This document shows positions 1 through 8,136 of a DNA stretch of 64,000 nucleotides, one piece after another. The notes under the pieces are model-generated. The model did not search any database. It was not told where the DNA came from and saw only the letters and a program-made list of their open reading frames with translations. The stretch is from Blattabacterium cuenoti (GTDB lineage Bacteria; Bacteroidota; Bacteroidia; Flavobacteriales; Blattabacteriaceae). The stretch's first letter is position 1; each line of letters opens with the position of its first letter. Position numbers and translations under genes: made by a program. Location of the stretch: positions 186,001 to 250,000 of the forward strand of contig NZ_CP059197.1 of the NCBI RefSeq assembly GCF_014251735.1, written 5' to 3'.

Positions 1-84
1 AACCAATTTTTGTAATTCCTTATAATTTTTTCCTATTGGAATTCTCACTCTTATCCAATTAGGTTTTTTTTGAATGAAGTTCAT
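1..84 (-). CDS. lipA: Lipoyl synthase LipA, N-terminus only (cut by window edge)
   Basis: Minus-strand reading frame starting at an ATG at position 84 and open to the window edge (28 residues visible). The stretch KPNWIRVRIPIG followed by NYKELQKLV matches the N-terminal extension of lipoyl synthases (family pattern KPxWLRVKxPxGxxYxxLxxLV), which sits just before the first cysteine cluster. The radical-SAM cysteines themselves lie outside the window. LipA inserts sulfur into protein-bound octanoate. In this window GcvH and the E1 components PdhB and the fused branched-chain E1 belong to lipoate-dependent complexes, so the gene fits. The identification rests on a short stretch. Confidence 0.72.
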   Translation of the reverse strand, partial: MNFIQKKPNWIRVRIPIGKNYKELQKLV

Positions 85-165
85 GATAATTTTTTTATGA
101 AAAGGATTCTATTTGTTAAAAAACAAAAATGTAATTTTATGCACTTATTCTCCTAGTTATTTACT

Positions 166-173
166 CAAAGATA
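166..173 (-). promoter_or_regulatory. Predicted -7 promoter box TATCTTTG for lipA
   Basis: Minus-strand TATCTTTG matches the Bacteroidetes primary-sigma -7 consensus TAnnTTTG and lies about 80 bases before the lipA ATG. No good TTG -33 element is seen at the expected spacing. The same octamer occurs upstream of ilvE, trpE and rsmA in this window. Confidence 0.4.
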
Positions 174-192
174 ATAAAATCAATTTTTTTTA

Positions 193-200
193 TAAATTTG
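193..200 (+). promoter_or_regulatory. Predicted -7 promoter box TAAATTTG for the NIF3-like gene
   Basis: TAAATTTG matches TAnnTTTG and ends 21 bases before the ATG at 222, which would leave a leader of only about 15 bases. No clear -33 element is seen. The region is AT-rich, so a chance match is possible. Confidence 0.3.
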
Positions 201-221
201 TTTCTATTTGGTATTTTTTTT

Positions 222-1325
222 ATGGAAGTATTAGTAAGAGATATTGCTAAAAAGTTGGAAGATTTAGCTCCTATAGAATATGCAGAGTCCTATGACAATA
301 TAGGATTAATGGTTGGTTCATATGATCAAAAAGTAAAAAAAATATTGATAACTTTGGATCTGACGGAAGAAGTTTTTGCAGAGTCTTTAAATAAAAAATG
401 TAATCTTATAATATCCTTTCATCCTGTTATTTTTAAACCCATAAAAAGCTTAACTGGAGATTCTTTTTCAGAGAGAGTTTTAATTTCTGCATTAAAAAAT
501 GATGTATCTATTTATGTTATTCACACTAATTTAGACTTGATATGGGAGGGTACTCATTCTTATATATCTAAACTTTTACAATTAACTAGAGAAAAAGTAC
601 TTTTTCCTAAGATAGGATCTATAAAAAAATTAACTACTTATGTCCCAATTAATTACTCTGATAAAGTGAGAAGTTCTTTATTTGAGGCTGGAGCTGGAAA
701 TATTTCCAATTATAGTCATTGTAGTTATAATTTTGATGGATTAGGAAGTTTTATGGGGAACGAAAAAACAAAACCTTTTTTCGGAAAAAAAGAATGTTTT
801 CATATGGAAAAAGAAACTTGTATTAATGTCGTTTTTCCATCTCATAAATGGAATATAATTAAAGATGCACTTTTTAAAAGTCATCCTTATGAAGAAGTCG
901 CTTACGAGATTTATAATATTGAAAATATCAATCCATATCTAGGAATAGGAATAATCGGATATTTCCTAGAGGATATGAATGAATATGATTTTCTTTCTTA
1001 TTTAAAAAATAAGATGAATTTATCCTGTATTAGACATTCTCCACTTACAGGAAAAAAAATTCGAAAAGTCACGATGATAGCAGGTTCGGGTCGCTTTGGA
1101 ATTGAAAAGGCGATAAAGGAAAAATCCGATGTTTTCATATCTTCAGATTTCAAATATCATGATTTTTTCAAATCGGAAAAAAAAATTTTGATTGTAGATG
1201 TAGGGCATTATGAATTAGAAAAGAGCACTAAAAATTTATTGAAATCTTTTTTGGATAAAAATTTTATTCATATTCCTGTTTATGAATCAGAAATTCAGAC
1301 AAATCCAGTTAAATATTTTTATTGA
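222..1325 (+). CDS. NIF3-like dinuclear metal centre protein (YqfO/YbgI family)
   Basis: A 367-residue protein of the NIF3/DUF34 family, the long form with an inserted middle domain that is usual in Bacteroidetes and Firmicutes. The start is placed at the ATG at 222 (MEVLVRDIAKKL); an in-frame TTG at 198 would add eight hydrophobic residues that do not fit the family. Recognisable motifs are YDNIGLMVG near 24, SFHPVIFKP near 65, HTNLD near 101, SSDFKYHDFF, and GHYELE near 328-333. The family builds a two-metal site from an HH pair, an Asp of HTNLD and a C-terminal HxxxE. Here the first His of the HH pair is Phe (residue 66), while the other ligands are present. The biochemical role is not settled for the family (GTP cyclohydrolase- or hydrolase-like activities have been suggested). 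The stop overlaps the TTG-initiated extension of the next gene. Confidence 0.85.
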   Translation: MEVLVRDIAKKLEDLAPIEYAESYDNIGLMVGSYDQKVKKILITLDLTEEVFAESLNKKCNLIISFHPVIFKPIKSLTGDSFSERVLISALKNDVSIYVIHTNLDLIWEGTHSYISKLLQLTREKVLFPKIGSIKKLTTYVPINYSDKVRSSLFEAGAGNISNYSHCSYNFDGLGSFMGNEKTKPFFGKKECFHMEKETCINVVFPSHKWNIIKDALFKSHPYEEVAYEIYNIENINPYLGIGIIGYFLEDMNEYDFLSYLKNKMNLSCIRHSPLTGKKIRKVTMIAGSGRFGIEKAIKEKSDVFISSDFKYHDFFKSEKKILIVDVGHYELEKSTKNLLKSFLDKNFIHIPVYESEIQTNPVKYFY

Positions 1326-1333
1326 AAAATATT

Positions 1334-2128
1334 ATGGGAAATAAAATACAAGAAGTGGTTACCGTAGTAGATAAATTACGGGTGTTATATAATCTTCAAT
1401 TAATAGATTCTCGTATAGATGAAATACAAAATTTCCGTATAAATATACCTATAGAACTTAGTAGTTTGGAAGAAGAACTAGATCAAATGAAAAAAAAATT
1501 GGAACATCTTCAGGAAGACATTCTTTCTCTCAAACAGAATCTTGATAAAAGAAATAAAGAGGTTAAATCTTCAGAGATTTTGATAAAAAAATACGAAAAA
1601 CAAAAAGATAATGTAAGAAACAACAAAGAATTATATGCTCTTGATAAAGAAATTGATTATCAAAAATTAGAAATTCAATTATCTAAAAAAAGAATTCAAG
1701 AAATTAATCTGAACATTCAGAAAAATAAAGAAATATTAGAAAAAAAAGAAGAAGTTTTTAAAAATAAAAAAGAACATCTTTTTCATAAAAAAAAAGAATT
1801 AAATCAGATTCTTTTAGAGAATGAAAAAGAGGAAAAAATTTTACTAGAAAAATCTAATTTTTTTTCTAAAAAAGTAGATAATAATTTATTAAAAACTTAT
1901 CAAAAAATAAGAAATGGAGTGAAAAATGGAGTAGCTGTAGCTCCAGTACAAAGAGGGGCACCATTAGGTTCTTATCTTGCTATTACGCCTCAGAAATATT
2001 CCGAACTTATACAACGTAAGAAACTTCTAATAGATGAACATAGTGGAAGGATATTAATAGATGCGGAATTAGCTGAAGAAGAGAAGAAAAAATCTTTTGT
2101 TTTTTCTTCAAAAAAAAAGAAAAAATAA
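1334..2128 (+). CDS. Coiled-coil protein of the C4 zinc-ribbon family, with the zinc cysteines lost
   Basis: A 264-residue protein starting at the ATG at 1334 (MGNKIQEVV). Residues about 10-185 form a long Lys/Glu-rich coiled coil. The C-terminus (GVAVAPVQRGAPLGS, then LLIDEHSGRILID) lines up with the zinc-ribbon domain of the YbgI/NIF3-linked C4-type family, in which these places read RGACGGC and xxCExCGRILVD. All four zinc ligands are replaced (Pro, Ser, Asp and Ser), so no ribbon metal site can form, although the surrounding fold residues are kept. It follows the NIF3-like gene directly, the usual Bacteroidetes pairing. The C-terminal tail is Lys-rich. Function in the family is poorly defined, with roles in nucleic-acid or protein handling suggested; I do not assign one. 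Confidence 0.8.
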   Translation: MGNKIQEVVTVVDKLRVLYNLQLIDSRIDEIQNFRINIPIELSSLEEELDQMKKKLEHLQEDILSLKQNLDKRNKEVKSSEILIKKYEKQKDNVRNNKELYALDKEIDYQKLEIQLSKKRIQEINLNIQKNKEILEKKEEVFKNKKEHLFHKKKELNQILLENEKEEKILLEKSNFFSKKVDNNLLKTYQKIRNGVKNGVAVAPVQRGAPLGSYLAITPQKYSELIQRKKLLIDEHSGRILIDAELAEEEKKKSFVFSSKKKKK

Positions 2129-2145
2129 TATAATAGAAAATAATT

Positions 2146-2700
2146 ATGGTACGTACTTATTCTTCTGATGAAATTAAAATAAAAATCAAAAATTTTGAAT
2201 TATTAGAAACGGTTTCAGGAAAGAAAAAATTTCTTCAAGATTTTTTTTCCGATAATGCGACTGTGATTATGTTTATTTGCAATCATTGTCCATATGTAAA
2301 ACATATTAATACAGAATTGGTACGTTTAGCTAATGATTATCTCCATAAAGGAGTTTCATTTTTAGCTATCAATTCTAATGATATAGAAAAATATCCAGAA
2401 GATTCTCCGGAAAACATGCAAAAAATATCTCATCAATTAGGTTATCCTTTTCCTTATTTTTTTGATGAAAAACAAGAAGTCGCTAAGTATTATGGTGCTA
2501 AATGCACTCCTGAATTTTTTATATTTAACGGGGTAGGAGATTTATGTTATCATGGACAATTAGATGATTCTAGACCAGGAAATGGAATATCCGTTACAGG
2601 ATACGATATAAGAAAAGTATTAGAAGGACTGTTAAAAGGAATAGAAATATTTACAACTGCAAAACCTAGTTATGGATGTAATATCAAATGGAAAACATAA
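2146..2700 (+). CDS. Thioredoxin-fold protein, PRX-like (AhpC/TSA relative)
   Basis: A 184-residue soluble protein with the motif CNHCPYVKH (Cys45 and Cys48) after a short beta strand (ATVIMFI), followed by NTELVRLANDY, a DSPENM region and the cis-Pro-like segment AKCTPEFFIF near 123. This is the small thioredoxin-like branch often annotated as a thioredoxin family or AhpC/TSA-related protein, distinct from true peroxiredoxins. A further Cys lies in AKCTP. There is no signal peptide, so it is probably a cytoplasmic thiol-disulfide or peroxide-related reductase; its partner is unknown. It is 17 bases downstream of the coiled-coil gene and overlaps the convergent nrnA by 17 bases at the 3' end. 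Confidence 0.8.
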   Translation: MVRTYSSDEIKIKIKNFELLETVSGKKKFLQDFFSDNATVIMFICNHCPYVKHINTELVRLANDYLHKGVSFLAINSNDIEKYPEDSPENMQKISHQLGYPFPYFFDEKQEVAKYYGAKCTPEFFIFNGVGDLCYHGQLDDSRPGNGISVTGYDIRKVLEGLLKGIEIFTTAKPSYGCNIKWKT

Positions 2701-3697
2701 GATTTTTATGATAATTAGGAATAATACTTAAAAAATAATCGATAGATTCGGAAAGACTTTTTTCTAAAAGTCCTCCTGCTGCATTTTTATGTCCACCTCC
2801 TCCAAAATGCTTTCTAGCAAAGAAATTCACATCGAAATCTCCTCTTGAACGAAAAGAAATTCTAATAGGATATTTTTCTTTTTCCTCAAAAAATAAAACG
2901 GAAAAAACTATGTTTTTGATGCATAACCCATAGCTAATGATCCCCTCTGTATCTCCCTGTTTATATGGATAAGAATTTATATCAGAAGCCTTAATGCTTG
3001 TATAAGCCGTACGATATTTTTTTATCACTTTCAATTTTTTCAAAGCTTTAGACAAAAGTTTTAATTTATTTTCGCTATATTTTTCCTGTAAATGATTATA
3101 TATTTTTTCAATATCAATTCCCTTTTCTATTAATTTACCTGCAATAAAATGAGTTTCTGATGTGACAGAAGGAAAACGAAAAAAACCAGTGTCCGTCATT
3201 AAACCAACATATAAACATGTAGCTATATTTTTATCAATTTTATCTAAATTTTCCATATTAGATATCAATCTAAATACTAAAATACTAGTAGCTGCAACCG
3301 TAGGATCTGAAAACATAAAATCAAAATAAAAAGGATAAGGAGATGGATGATGATCTATTAATATTTTTTTTGCTTTAGAAGCTGTAAAAAATTCCTGCAA
3401 TATCTTTATCCTTGATAGATTATTGAAATCTATAAAAAAAATATAATCGGAATCCACAATCTTTTTTTTTATCAAAAATTGAGTATTCTCAGAGAAAACA
3501 AGAATATCCTTACTTCCAGGAAGCCATTTGAAAAATTCAGAACATTCTGTAGGAGATATTAAATCTACATCATGTTTAAGTTTTCTCAAATAAAATAAAA
3601 GTGCTAAAGAGGAACCTAAAGCATCTCCATCTGGATGAGTATGTGGGACTAATACTATTTTTTTTTTCTCATTTCCGTCAATAATAGAAAATAACAT
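2684..3697 (-). CDS. nrnA: DHH/DHHA1 phosphoesterase NrnA (oligoribonuclease / pAp phosphatase)
   Basis: A 337-residue DHH-family phosphoesterase. HTHPDGDALGSS (about 19-30) is motif I, IDFNNLSR (89-96) motif II, IDHHPSP (114-120) the DHH motif, and DTGFFRFPS the fourth. GGGGHKNAAGG near 299-309 is the DHHA1 substrate-binding loop. NrnA degrades short RNA oligonucleotides and converts pAp to AMP, completing mRNA turnover and clearing sulfur-assimilation by-product. The N-terminus is slightly short for the family, but every metal-binding motif is intact. It lies 8 bases from cca and reads in the same direction. Confidence 0.9.
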   Translation of the reverse strand: MLFSIIDGNEKKKIVLVPHTHPDGDALGSSLALLFYLRKLKHDVDLISPTECSEFFKWLPGSKDILVFSENTQFLIKKKIVDSDYIFFIDFNNLSRIKILQEFFTASKAKKILIDHHPSPYPFYFDFMFSDPTVAATSILVFRLISNMENLDKIDKNIATCLYVGLMTDTGFFRFPSVTSETHFIAGKLIEKGIDIEKIYNHLQEKYSENKLKLLSKALKKLKVIKKYRTAYTSIKASDINSYPYKQGDTEGIISYGLCIKNIVFSVLFFEEKEKYPIRISFRSRGDFDVNFFARKHFGGGGHKNAAGGLLEKSLSESIDYFLSIIPNYHKNLMFSI

Positions 3698-3705
3698 ATA
3701 ATTAA

Positions 3706-5124
3706 TTATTTTTTTTTCAATCCTAATTCTTCTCCTTTTTTTAACATAAGAAAATAAGCAGAATGAAATTCATTGGATATTCTTCCTTCTAAAATAGATT
3801 CCTTAATAAAATTTTTGATAATTCCTATTTTTTTACATGGATCAATATGAAAAGCATTCATGATATCGTTTCCTGATATAGGAGATTTCCAGTTTTGAAT
3901 ACGATCTCTCTCTTCCAGTTTTTTAATCCTTTCCATGAGAAGAAAGAAATTATTTGTATATCGATTTTTTTTTTCTATATTTTTCGTAGTGATATCCGCT
4001 ATACATAGTTTGATTAAATCTTCGATGTCTTCACCAATATCAAATAAAAATCTACGGATGGCGGAATCACTAGTGTTATCTCCTATTAACGCAATAGGTT
4101 TATAACTATGTTGTATCATTTTTTTTACATATCTCATAGGTTCTCCTTTTGGCAATTTCAAACGTTGAAATATTTTTGGAACCATTTTAGATCCTACTAA
4201 TTCATGTGCATGAAAAGACCAACCTATTTTTGGTAAAAATTTTTTAGTATAGGCTTTCCCTATATCATGAAGTAGAGCTACCCATCTTAACCAAATAGAA
4301 TTGGTTTCTTCTTGACTAATGTTATCTACTACTTGCAAAGTATGATAAAAATTATCTTTATGTTTATATCCGTTTTTTTCTTCTATTCCTTGCAATAAAG
4401 TTAATTCCGGTAATATCATTGATAATAATCCAGATTCATACAATAAAAATAATCCTATAGAAGGCTTTTTAGATAAAATAATCTTATTGAATTCTTCTGT
4501 AATTCTTTCCATAGAAATAATATTTATTCTGTTTCTATTTCTTTGAATAGATTGAAATGAAGATTTTTCAATAAAAAATTGAAGTTGAGTAGCAAATCGG
4601 ATAGCTCGCATCATTCGCAATGGATCGTCAGAATAAGTAACATCTGAATTTAATGGAGTTCTTAATATTTTTTTTTCTAAATCTGATAAACCTCCAAATG
4701 GATCGATTAATTCTCCGTAATTTTTCTCGTTCAAACTAATGGCTAAAGCATTAATTGTAAAATCTCTTCTATTTTGATCATCTTGCAATGACCCGATCTC
4801 TACGATCGGTTTTCTACTGGATAAATGATATGACTCCTTTCTAGATCCCACGAATTCTATTTTTTGATTGTTATATTCTAACATAGCAGTTCCAAAACGC
4901 TTAAATATATTTATTCTAGGAGAGGGATTAATGTGTTTAGAAACTTCTTTGGCTAATCTAATCCCTTCTCCTATAGTTAGAATATCTAAATCTTTGTATA
5001 CTCTTTTCCCAAGTAAAAAATCCCTAACATAACCTCCGACTACATAACAATCTTGTTGTATTCTTTTAGCAGAAAGACTAATAATATGAAATATATCTCT
5101 ATGAATAGCAGAAAATAACTTCAT
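3706..5124 (-). CDS. cca: CCA-adding tRNA nucleotidyltransferase with HD domain
   Basis: A 472-residue class II nucleotidyltransferase. GGYVRDFLLG (30-39) and the catalytic DLD (45-47) form the head; RRDFTINALA (119-128) and DDPLRMMRAIRFA (166-178) are the neck and nucleotide-recognition motifs. An HD-type phosphohydrolase domain follows, with ALLHDIGKA around 283-291. Bacteroidetes carry this cca/poly(A)-polymerase-like protein with an HD domain. It adds or repairs the 3' CCA of tRNAs. The tRNA-Lys gene in this window has no encoded CCA, which makes the enzyme essential here. It lies between nrnA and tsaC on the same strand with 6-8 base gaps, probably one transcript. Confidence 0.93.
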   Translation of the reverse strand: MKLFSAIHRDIFHIISLSAKRIQQDCYVVGGYVRDFLLGKRVYKDLDILTIGEGIRLAKEVSKHINPSPRINIFKRFGTAMLEYNNQKIEFVGSRKESYHLSSRKPIVEIGSLQDDQNRRDFTINALAISLNEKNYGELIDPFGGLSDLEKKILRTPLNSDVTYSDDPLRMMRAIRFATQLQFFIEKSSFQSIQRNRNRINIISMERITEEFNKIILSKKPSIGLFLLYESGLLSMILPELTLLQGIEEKNGYKHKDNFYHTLQVVDNISQEETNSIWLRWVALLHDIGKAYTKKFLPKIGWSFHAHELVGSKMVPKIFQRLKLPKGEPMRYVKKMIQHSYKPIALIGDNTSDSAIRRFLFDIGEDIEDLIKLCIADITTKNIEKKNRYTNNFFLLMERIKKLEERDRIQNWKSPISGNDIMNAFHIDPCKKIGIIKNFIKESILEGRISNEFHSAYFLMLKKGEELGLKKK

Positions 5125-5130
5125 GGAAAT

Positions 5131-5703
5131 TTACATGCGTAATATTTTCACTTTATTTGAAACAATTTTTAGTATAGAAGAACTACTATAACTAGATATT
5201 TCTTTTCTACGTAAGTTCACCGCATAATCTATATTATTTAAAATAGAAGGACTGATTTCATCAAATGATTTAGGAGTAGGAAATCCTGATAAATTAGCAG
5301 AAGTAGATATAATGGGTCTATCTAGATTTTGAATTAAACGAGAACAAAAAGGATCCATGGTTAAACGGATGGCTAAAGTATTATCTTTAGTATTTAATTT
5401 AGAAACTATTTTTCTAGGATTTTCGTATACGATAGTGATAGGTTTTTTTCTATGATTTTCCTGAAGTATTTTTTTGACGAAAAAAGGAATTTCCTCTACT
5501 AATTCGCATAAACGATCCATGCTTTCTACTAAAAGAATCATAGTTTTAGAAAAACTTCTATTCTTTATTTTATATATTTTTTCTATAGCTTTTATATTAA
5601 AAGCATCACAACCTAATCCCCATACAGTATCTGTAGGATATAATAAACTTTTTCCTTTTTTTAATATTTTTACACTTTTTTCTATTTCTTCGTAAAAAGA
5701 CAT
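5131..5703 (-). CDS. tsaC: Threonylcarbamoyl-AMP synthase (Sua5/YciO/YrdC family)
   Basis: A 190-residue YrdC-fold protein. YPTDTVWGLGCDAF near 22-35 is the signature strand-loop, with KNRSFSKTMILLV downstream for the Lys/Arg-rich ATP and bicarbonate pocket, LAIRLTMDPF, and ISTSANLSGFPTP near 142-154. It makes threonylcarbamoyl-adenylate from Thr, bicarbonate and ATP, the first step of the t6A37 modification of ANN-decoding tRNAs such as tRNA-Lys. It is the short YrdC-only form without the Sua5 C-terminal domain. It lies between cca and dapD, with 15 bases to dapD. Confidence 0.9.
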   Translation of the reverse strand: MSFYEEIEKSVKILKKGKSLLYPTDTVWGLGCDAFNIKAIEKIYKIKNRSFSKTMILLVESMDRLCELVEEIPFFVKKILQENHRKKPITIVYENPRKIVSKLNTKDNTLAIRLTMDPFCSRLIQNLDRPIISTSANLSGFPTPKSFDEISPSILNNIDYAVNLRRKEISSYSSSSILKIVSNKVKILRM

Positions 5704-5718
5704 GAAAATTAAAAAAAA

Positions 5719-6537
5719 TTACAAAACAATATTATGAGTTCTCAAGGCTTCATTTAAAGAGGTTTTTTTATTGGTACTATCTTTTCTTTTTCCTATAATA
5801 AGAGCACATGGAACATGATATATTCCTGAAGGAAATTTTTTTGGAAAAGACCCAGGAATAACTACAGAATATTTAGGAATGAAACCTTTCCTCTCAACAG
5901 GTTTATCATTTGTGACATCAAATATTTTAGTAGAAGCGGTTAAAACTACATTAGCTCCTAACACAGCTTCTCTCTCTATAATAACTCCTTCGACTAAAAT
6001 ACATCTAGATCCAATAAAAACATCGTCTTCAATAATCACTGGAGAAGCTTGTATAGGTTCTAAAACTCCTCCTATTCCAACTCCACCACTTATATGCACT
6101 CTACTTCCAATTTGAGCACAACTCCCTACTGTAGCCCATGTATCCACCATCGTTTTTTCTCCTATATAAGCTCCTATATTCACGTAAGATGGCATAAGAA
6201 CCACTCCATGAGAAATATAAGATCCATAACGTGCTACAGCAGTGGGTACTACACGAATCCCTTTCTCTTTAAATTTATTCTTAATCGGAATTTTGTCATA
6301 AAATTCTAATGGACCTAATTCGACCACATTCATCTCCATAATGGAAAAATACATAATTATCGCCTGTTTTATCCATTCATTTACCCTCCATTTTCCATTT
6401 ACAAACTCTGAAACTCTTATGGTTCCTTTTTCTAAAAGATCCATAACATGAATCACACGACGACTACTGTCTGTAGACAATTCTTTTCTATTTTTCCAAG
6501 CTGTTTCTATATCTAATTTAAGCTGATCTATTTTCAT
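5719..6537 (-). CDS. dapD: Tetrahydrodipicolinate N-succinyltransferase DapD
   Basis: A 272-residue left-handed beta-helix acyltransferase. The N-terminal helical domain includes KWRVNEWIKQAII (about 49-61). The hexapeptide-repeat core contains GSYISHGVVLMPSYVNIGAYIG, MVDTWATVGSCAQIG and SGGVGIGGVLEP, which are diagnostic for DapD, and ends with YHVPCALIIGKR. It succinylates tetrahydrodipicolinate in lysine/meso-diaminopimelate synthesis, so the organism uses the succinylase branch, for lysine supply and peptidoglycan. It is first of the probable dapD-tsaC-cca-nrnA transcript, with a predicted promoter just upstream. Confidence 0.95.
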   Translation of the reverse strand: MKIDQLKLDIETAWKNRKELSTDSSRRVIHVMDLLEKGTIRVSEFVNGKWRVNEWIKQAIIMYFSIMEMNVVELGPLEFYDKIPIKNKFKEKGIRVVPTAVARYGSYISHGVVLMPSYVNIGAYIGEKTMVDTWATVGSCAQIGSRVHISGGVGIGGVLEPIQASPVIIEDDVFIGSRCILVEGVIIEREAVLGANVVLTASTKIFDVTNDKPVERKGFIPKYSVVIPGSFPKKFPSGIYHVPCALIIGKRKDSTNKKTSLNEALRTHNIVL

Positions 6538-6561
6538 GAAATCCTAAAAACCTTTAAAAAA

Positions 6562-6592
6562 CAAAATTAGTAAAAATAAAATAAGATAACAA
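6562..6592 (-). promoter_or_regulatory. Predicted dapD promoter (TTG - 20 bp - TAATTTTG)
   Basis: On the minus strand, TTG (6592-6590) is followed after 20 bases by TAATTTTG (6569-6562), close to the Bacteroidetes -33/-7 arrangement (TTG, about 19 bases, TAnnTTTG). The transcript start would fall near 6556, roughly 20 bases before the dapD ATG. Confidence 0.5.
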
Positions 6593-6595
6593 GTA

Positions 6596-6603
6596 TATAT
6601 TTG
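6596..6603 (+). promoter_or_regulatory. Predicted -7 promoter box TATATTTG for ruvX-def
   Basis: TATATTTG matches TAnnTTTG and ends 16 bases before the ruvX ATG at 6620, implying a leader of about 10 bases. It sits a few bases from the -33 region of the divergent dapD promoter, so the two promoters would overlap. Confidence 0.4.
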
Positions 6604-6619
6604 TTATATTTTTACAAAA

Positions 6620-7048
6620 ATGACAAGAATATTGGGAATAGATTACGGAAAAGTAATAACAGGTTTATCTATAACAGATCCTTTACAAAAATTTGCATTT
6701 GGACTAAATGCCATTCCGACTAAAAATTTAATGAATTTTTTAGCTATTTTTATAGCTAACGAACCTATAAAAAAAATTGTTATAGGATTACCCAAAACAT
6801 TAAACAACAAAAATGCTTTAATAGAAAAATCTATTCAGAACTTTATTTCTGAATTTCATAAAAAAAATCCTAAAATTAGAATAGATCGAATAGATGAACG
6901 TTTTACATCTAAAATGGCCTTTTATACTATGATAGAATTAGGTTTGAAAAGAAAAAAAAGAAGACAAAAAGGAATTATAAACAAAATTAGTGCAACAATT
7001 ATTTTACAATCTTATCTTACAAAAAGAGAAAAAAAAATTAATCTATGA
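6620..7048 (+). CDS. ruvX: Putative pre-16S rRNA nuclease / Holliday junction resolvase-like RuvX (YqgF)
   Basis: A 142-residue RNase H-fold protein with GIDYGKVITGLSITDP (6-21), VIGLPKTLNN (54-63), DERFTS (92-97) and KGIINKISATIILQSYL (117-133). Length and order match YqgF, which matures the 16S rRNA 5' end and has been proposed to resolve Holliday junctions. The last motif normally reads with an Asp (xVDxxSAxxIL); here that position is Asn121 (codon AAC), so one of the acidic metal ligands appears lost. The other acidic residues (Asp8 and the Asp-Glu of DERFTS) are present. The gene overlaps def by 4 bases (ATGA). Confidence 0.85.
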   Translation: MTRILGIDYGKVITGLSITDPLQKFAFGLNAIPTKNLMNFLAIFIANEPIKKIVIGLPKTLNNKNALIEKSIQNFISEFHKKNPKIRIDRIDERFTSKMAFYTMIELGLKRKKRRQKGIINKISATIILQSYLTKREKKINL

Positions 7049-7587
7049 TATTACCTATAGTCGTTTATGGAAATCCTATTCTCAGAAAAAAATGCATAGA
7101 CATAGACATTAACTCTTGTAGAAAAAAAATACAGGAATTAGTCAAAGATATGTTTGAAACTATACACAAAGTGAAAGGAATTGGATTGGCTGCTCCTCAA
7201 ATTGGGAAAAATATACGACTTTTTATAGTTGAGACTCCCTATTTATTAGAAAATGGAAAGGATATCAATAATTATAAAGAAGTTTTCATTAACGCTAGAA
7301 TATTAAAAATTCATGGAGAAGAATATGAATTTAATGAAGGTTGTCTTAGTATTCCTGGTATCATGGGACATGTCAAAAGAAAATCTCACGTATTAATAGA
7401 ATACTATGATCATAACTGGAAAAAAAAGAAAAAAACTCTAAAAGGAATATGTGCTCGAGTGATTCAACATGAGTATGATCATATGGAAGGGAAACTTTTT
7501 ATAGATTATTTATCTTCTAGAAAGAAAAAACTCATAGAAAAAGAATTAAAGACCCTATTGGATAGAAACAAAAACCCTAAAATGTGA
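7045..7587 (+). CDS. def: Peptide deformylase
   Basis: A 180-residue deformylase with the three family motifs intact: [10 protein letters not shown] (45-54), EGCLSIPG (98-105, with metal ligand Cys100) and QHEYDHMEG (141-149, with His142, Glu143 and His146). It removes the formyl group from the N-terminal methionine of new proteins. ruvX-def adjacency is common in Bacteroidetes. Translation is probably coupled to ruvX through the ATGA overlap. The 3' end overlaps the convergent rplT by 11 bases, with no room for a separate terminator. Confidence 0.96.
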   Translation: MILPIVVYGNPILRKKCIDIDINSCRKKIQELVKDMFETIHKVKGIGLAAPQIGKNIRLFIVETPYLLENGKDINNYKEVFINARILKIHGEEYEFNEGCLSIPGIMGHVKRKSHVLIEYYDHNWKKKKKTLKGICARVIQHEYDHMEGKLFIDYLSSRKKKLIEKELKTLLDRNKNPKM

Positions 7588-7924
7588 TATATTCTACTAT
7601 TTTTTTAAAAGTATTCGGATCATTCATAGAAAAATCGGAGAGAACTTTTCTGTTAAGTTTAATGTTTTTATCAGATAATTTTTTCATAAATACAGAATAA
7701 GACATTCCATATATACGAGCTCCAGCGTTTATACGTTGAATCCAAAGAGATCTAAAATATGTTTTCTTTTTTTTTCTTCCTGAAAAAGCATAGCTAAAAG
7801 ATTTCTCTACGGCGTTTTTAGCCACGGTATAAACCTTGCTTCTTGCTCCATAAAATCCTTTTGCATATTTAAGTATTTTTTTACGTTTTCGTCTAGAGTA
7901 AACCGCATTTGTAGATCTCGGCAT
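7577..7924 (-). CDS. rplT: 50S ribosomal protein L20
   Basis: A 115-residue basic protein with the normal L20 length. It begins [23 protein letters not shown], and the globular part contains [13 protein letters not shown] and [12 protein letters not shown], as in L20. It binds 23S rRNA early in 50S assembly. It is last in thrS-infC-rpmI-rplT, the conserved order. No L20-binding leader structure could be recognised upstream of rpmI. Confidence 0.97.
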   Translation of the reverse strand: MPRSTNAVYSRRKRKKILKYAKGFYGARSKVYTVAKNAVEKSFSYAFSGRKKKKTYFRSLWIQRINAGARIYGMSYSVFMKKLSDKNIKLNRKVLSDFSMNDPNTFKKIVEYITF

Positions 7925-7936
7925 AACTTTTATAAG

Positions 7937-8125
7937 TTAAAATTGTTTTTTTATATTCTTTTTATCTGAACCTTTCAATAAAGAAAATTTAGAAAGATGA
8001 CGTTTTCTTTTTTTCGATTTTTTAGTCAAAAGATGATTTTTAAATGCCTGTTTTTTTTTTATATGGCCATTAGCTGTTTTTTTAAATCTTTTTTTTGATC
8101 CTGATTTTGTTTTCAATTTAGGCAT
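7937..8125 (-). CDS. rpmI: 50S ribosomal protein L35
   Basis: A 62-residue, very Lys/Arg-rich protein beginning [20 protein letters not shown] and continuing with [16 protein letters not shown], the characteristic L35 sequence. It is 12 bases upstream of rplT and 11 bases downstream of infC in the same orientation, forming the classic infC-rpmI-rplT unit. Confidence 0.97.
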   Translation of the reverse strand: MPKLKTKSGSKKRFKKTANGHIKKKQAFKNHLLTKKSKKRKRHLSKFSLLKGSDKKNIKKQF

Positions 8126-8136
8126 ATAAAATATTA

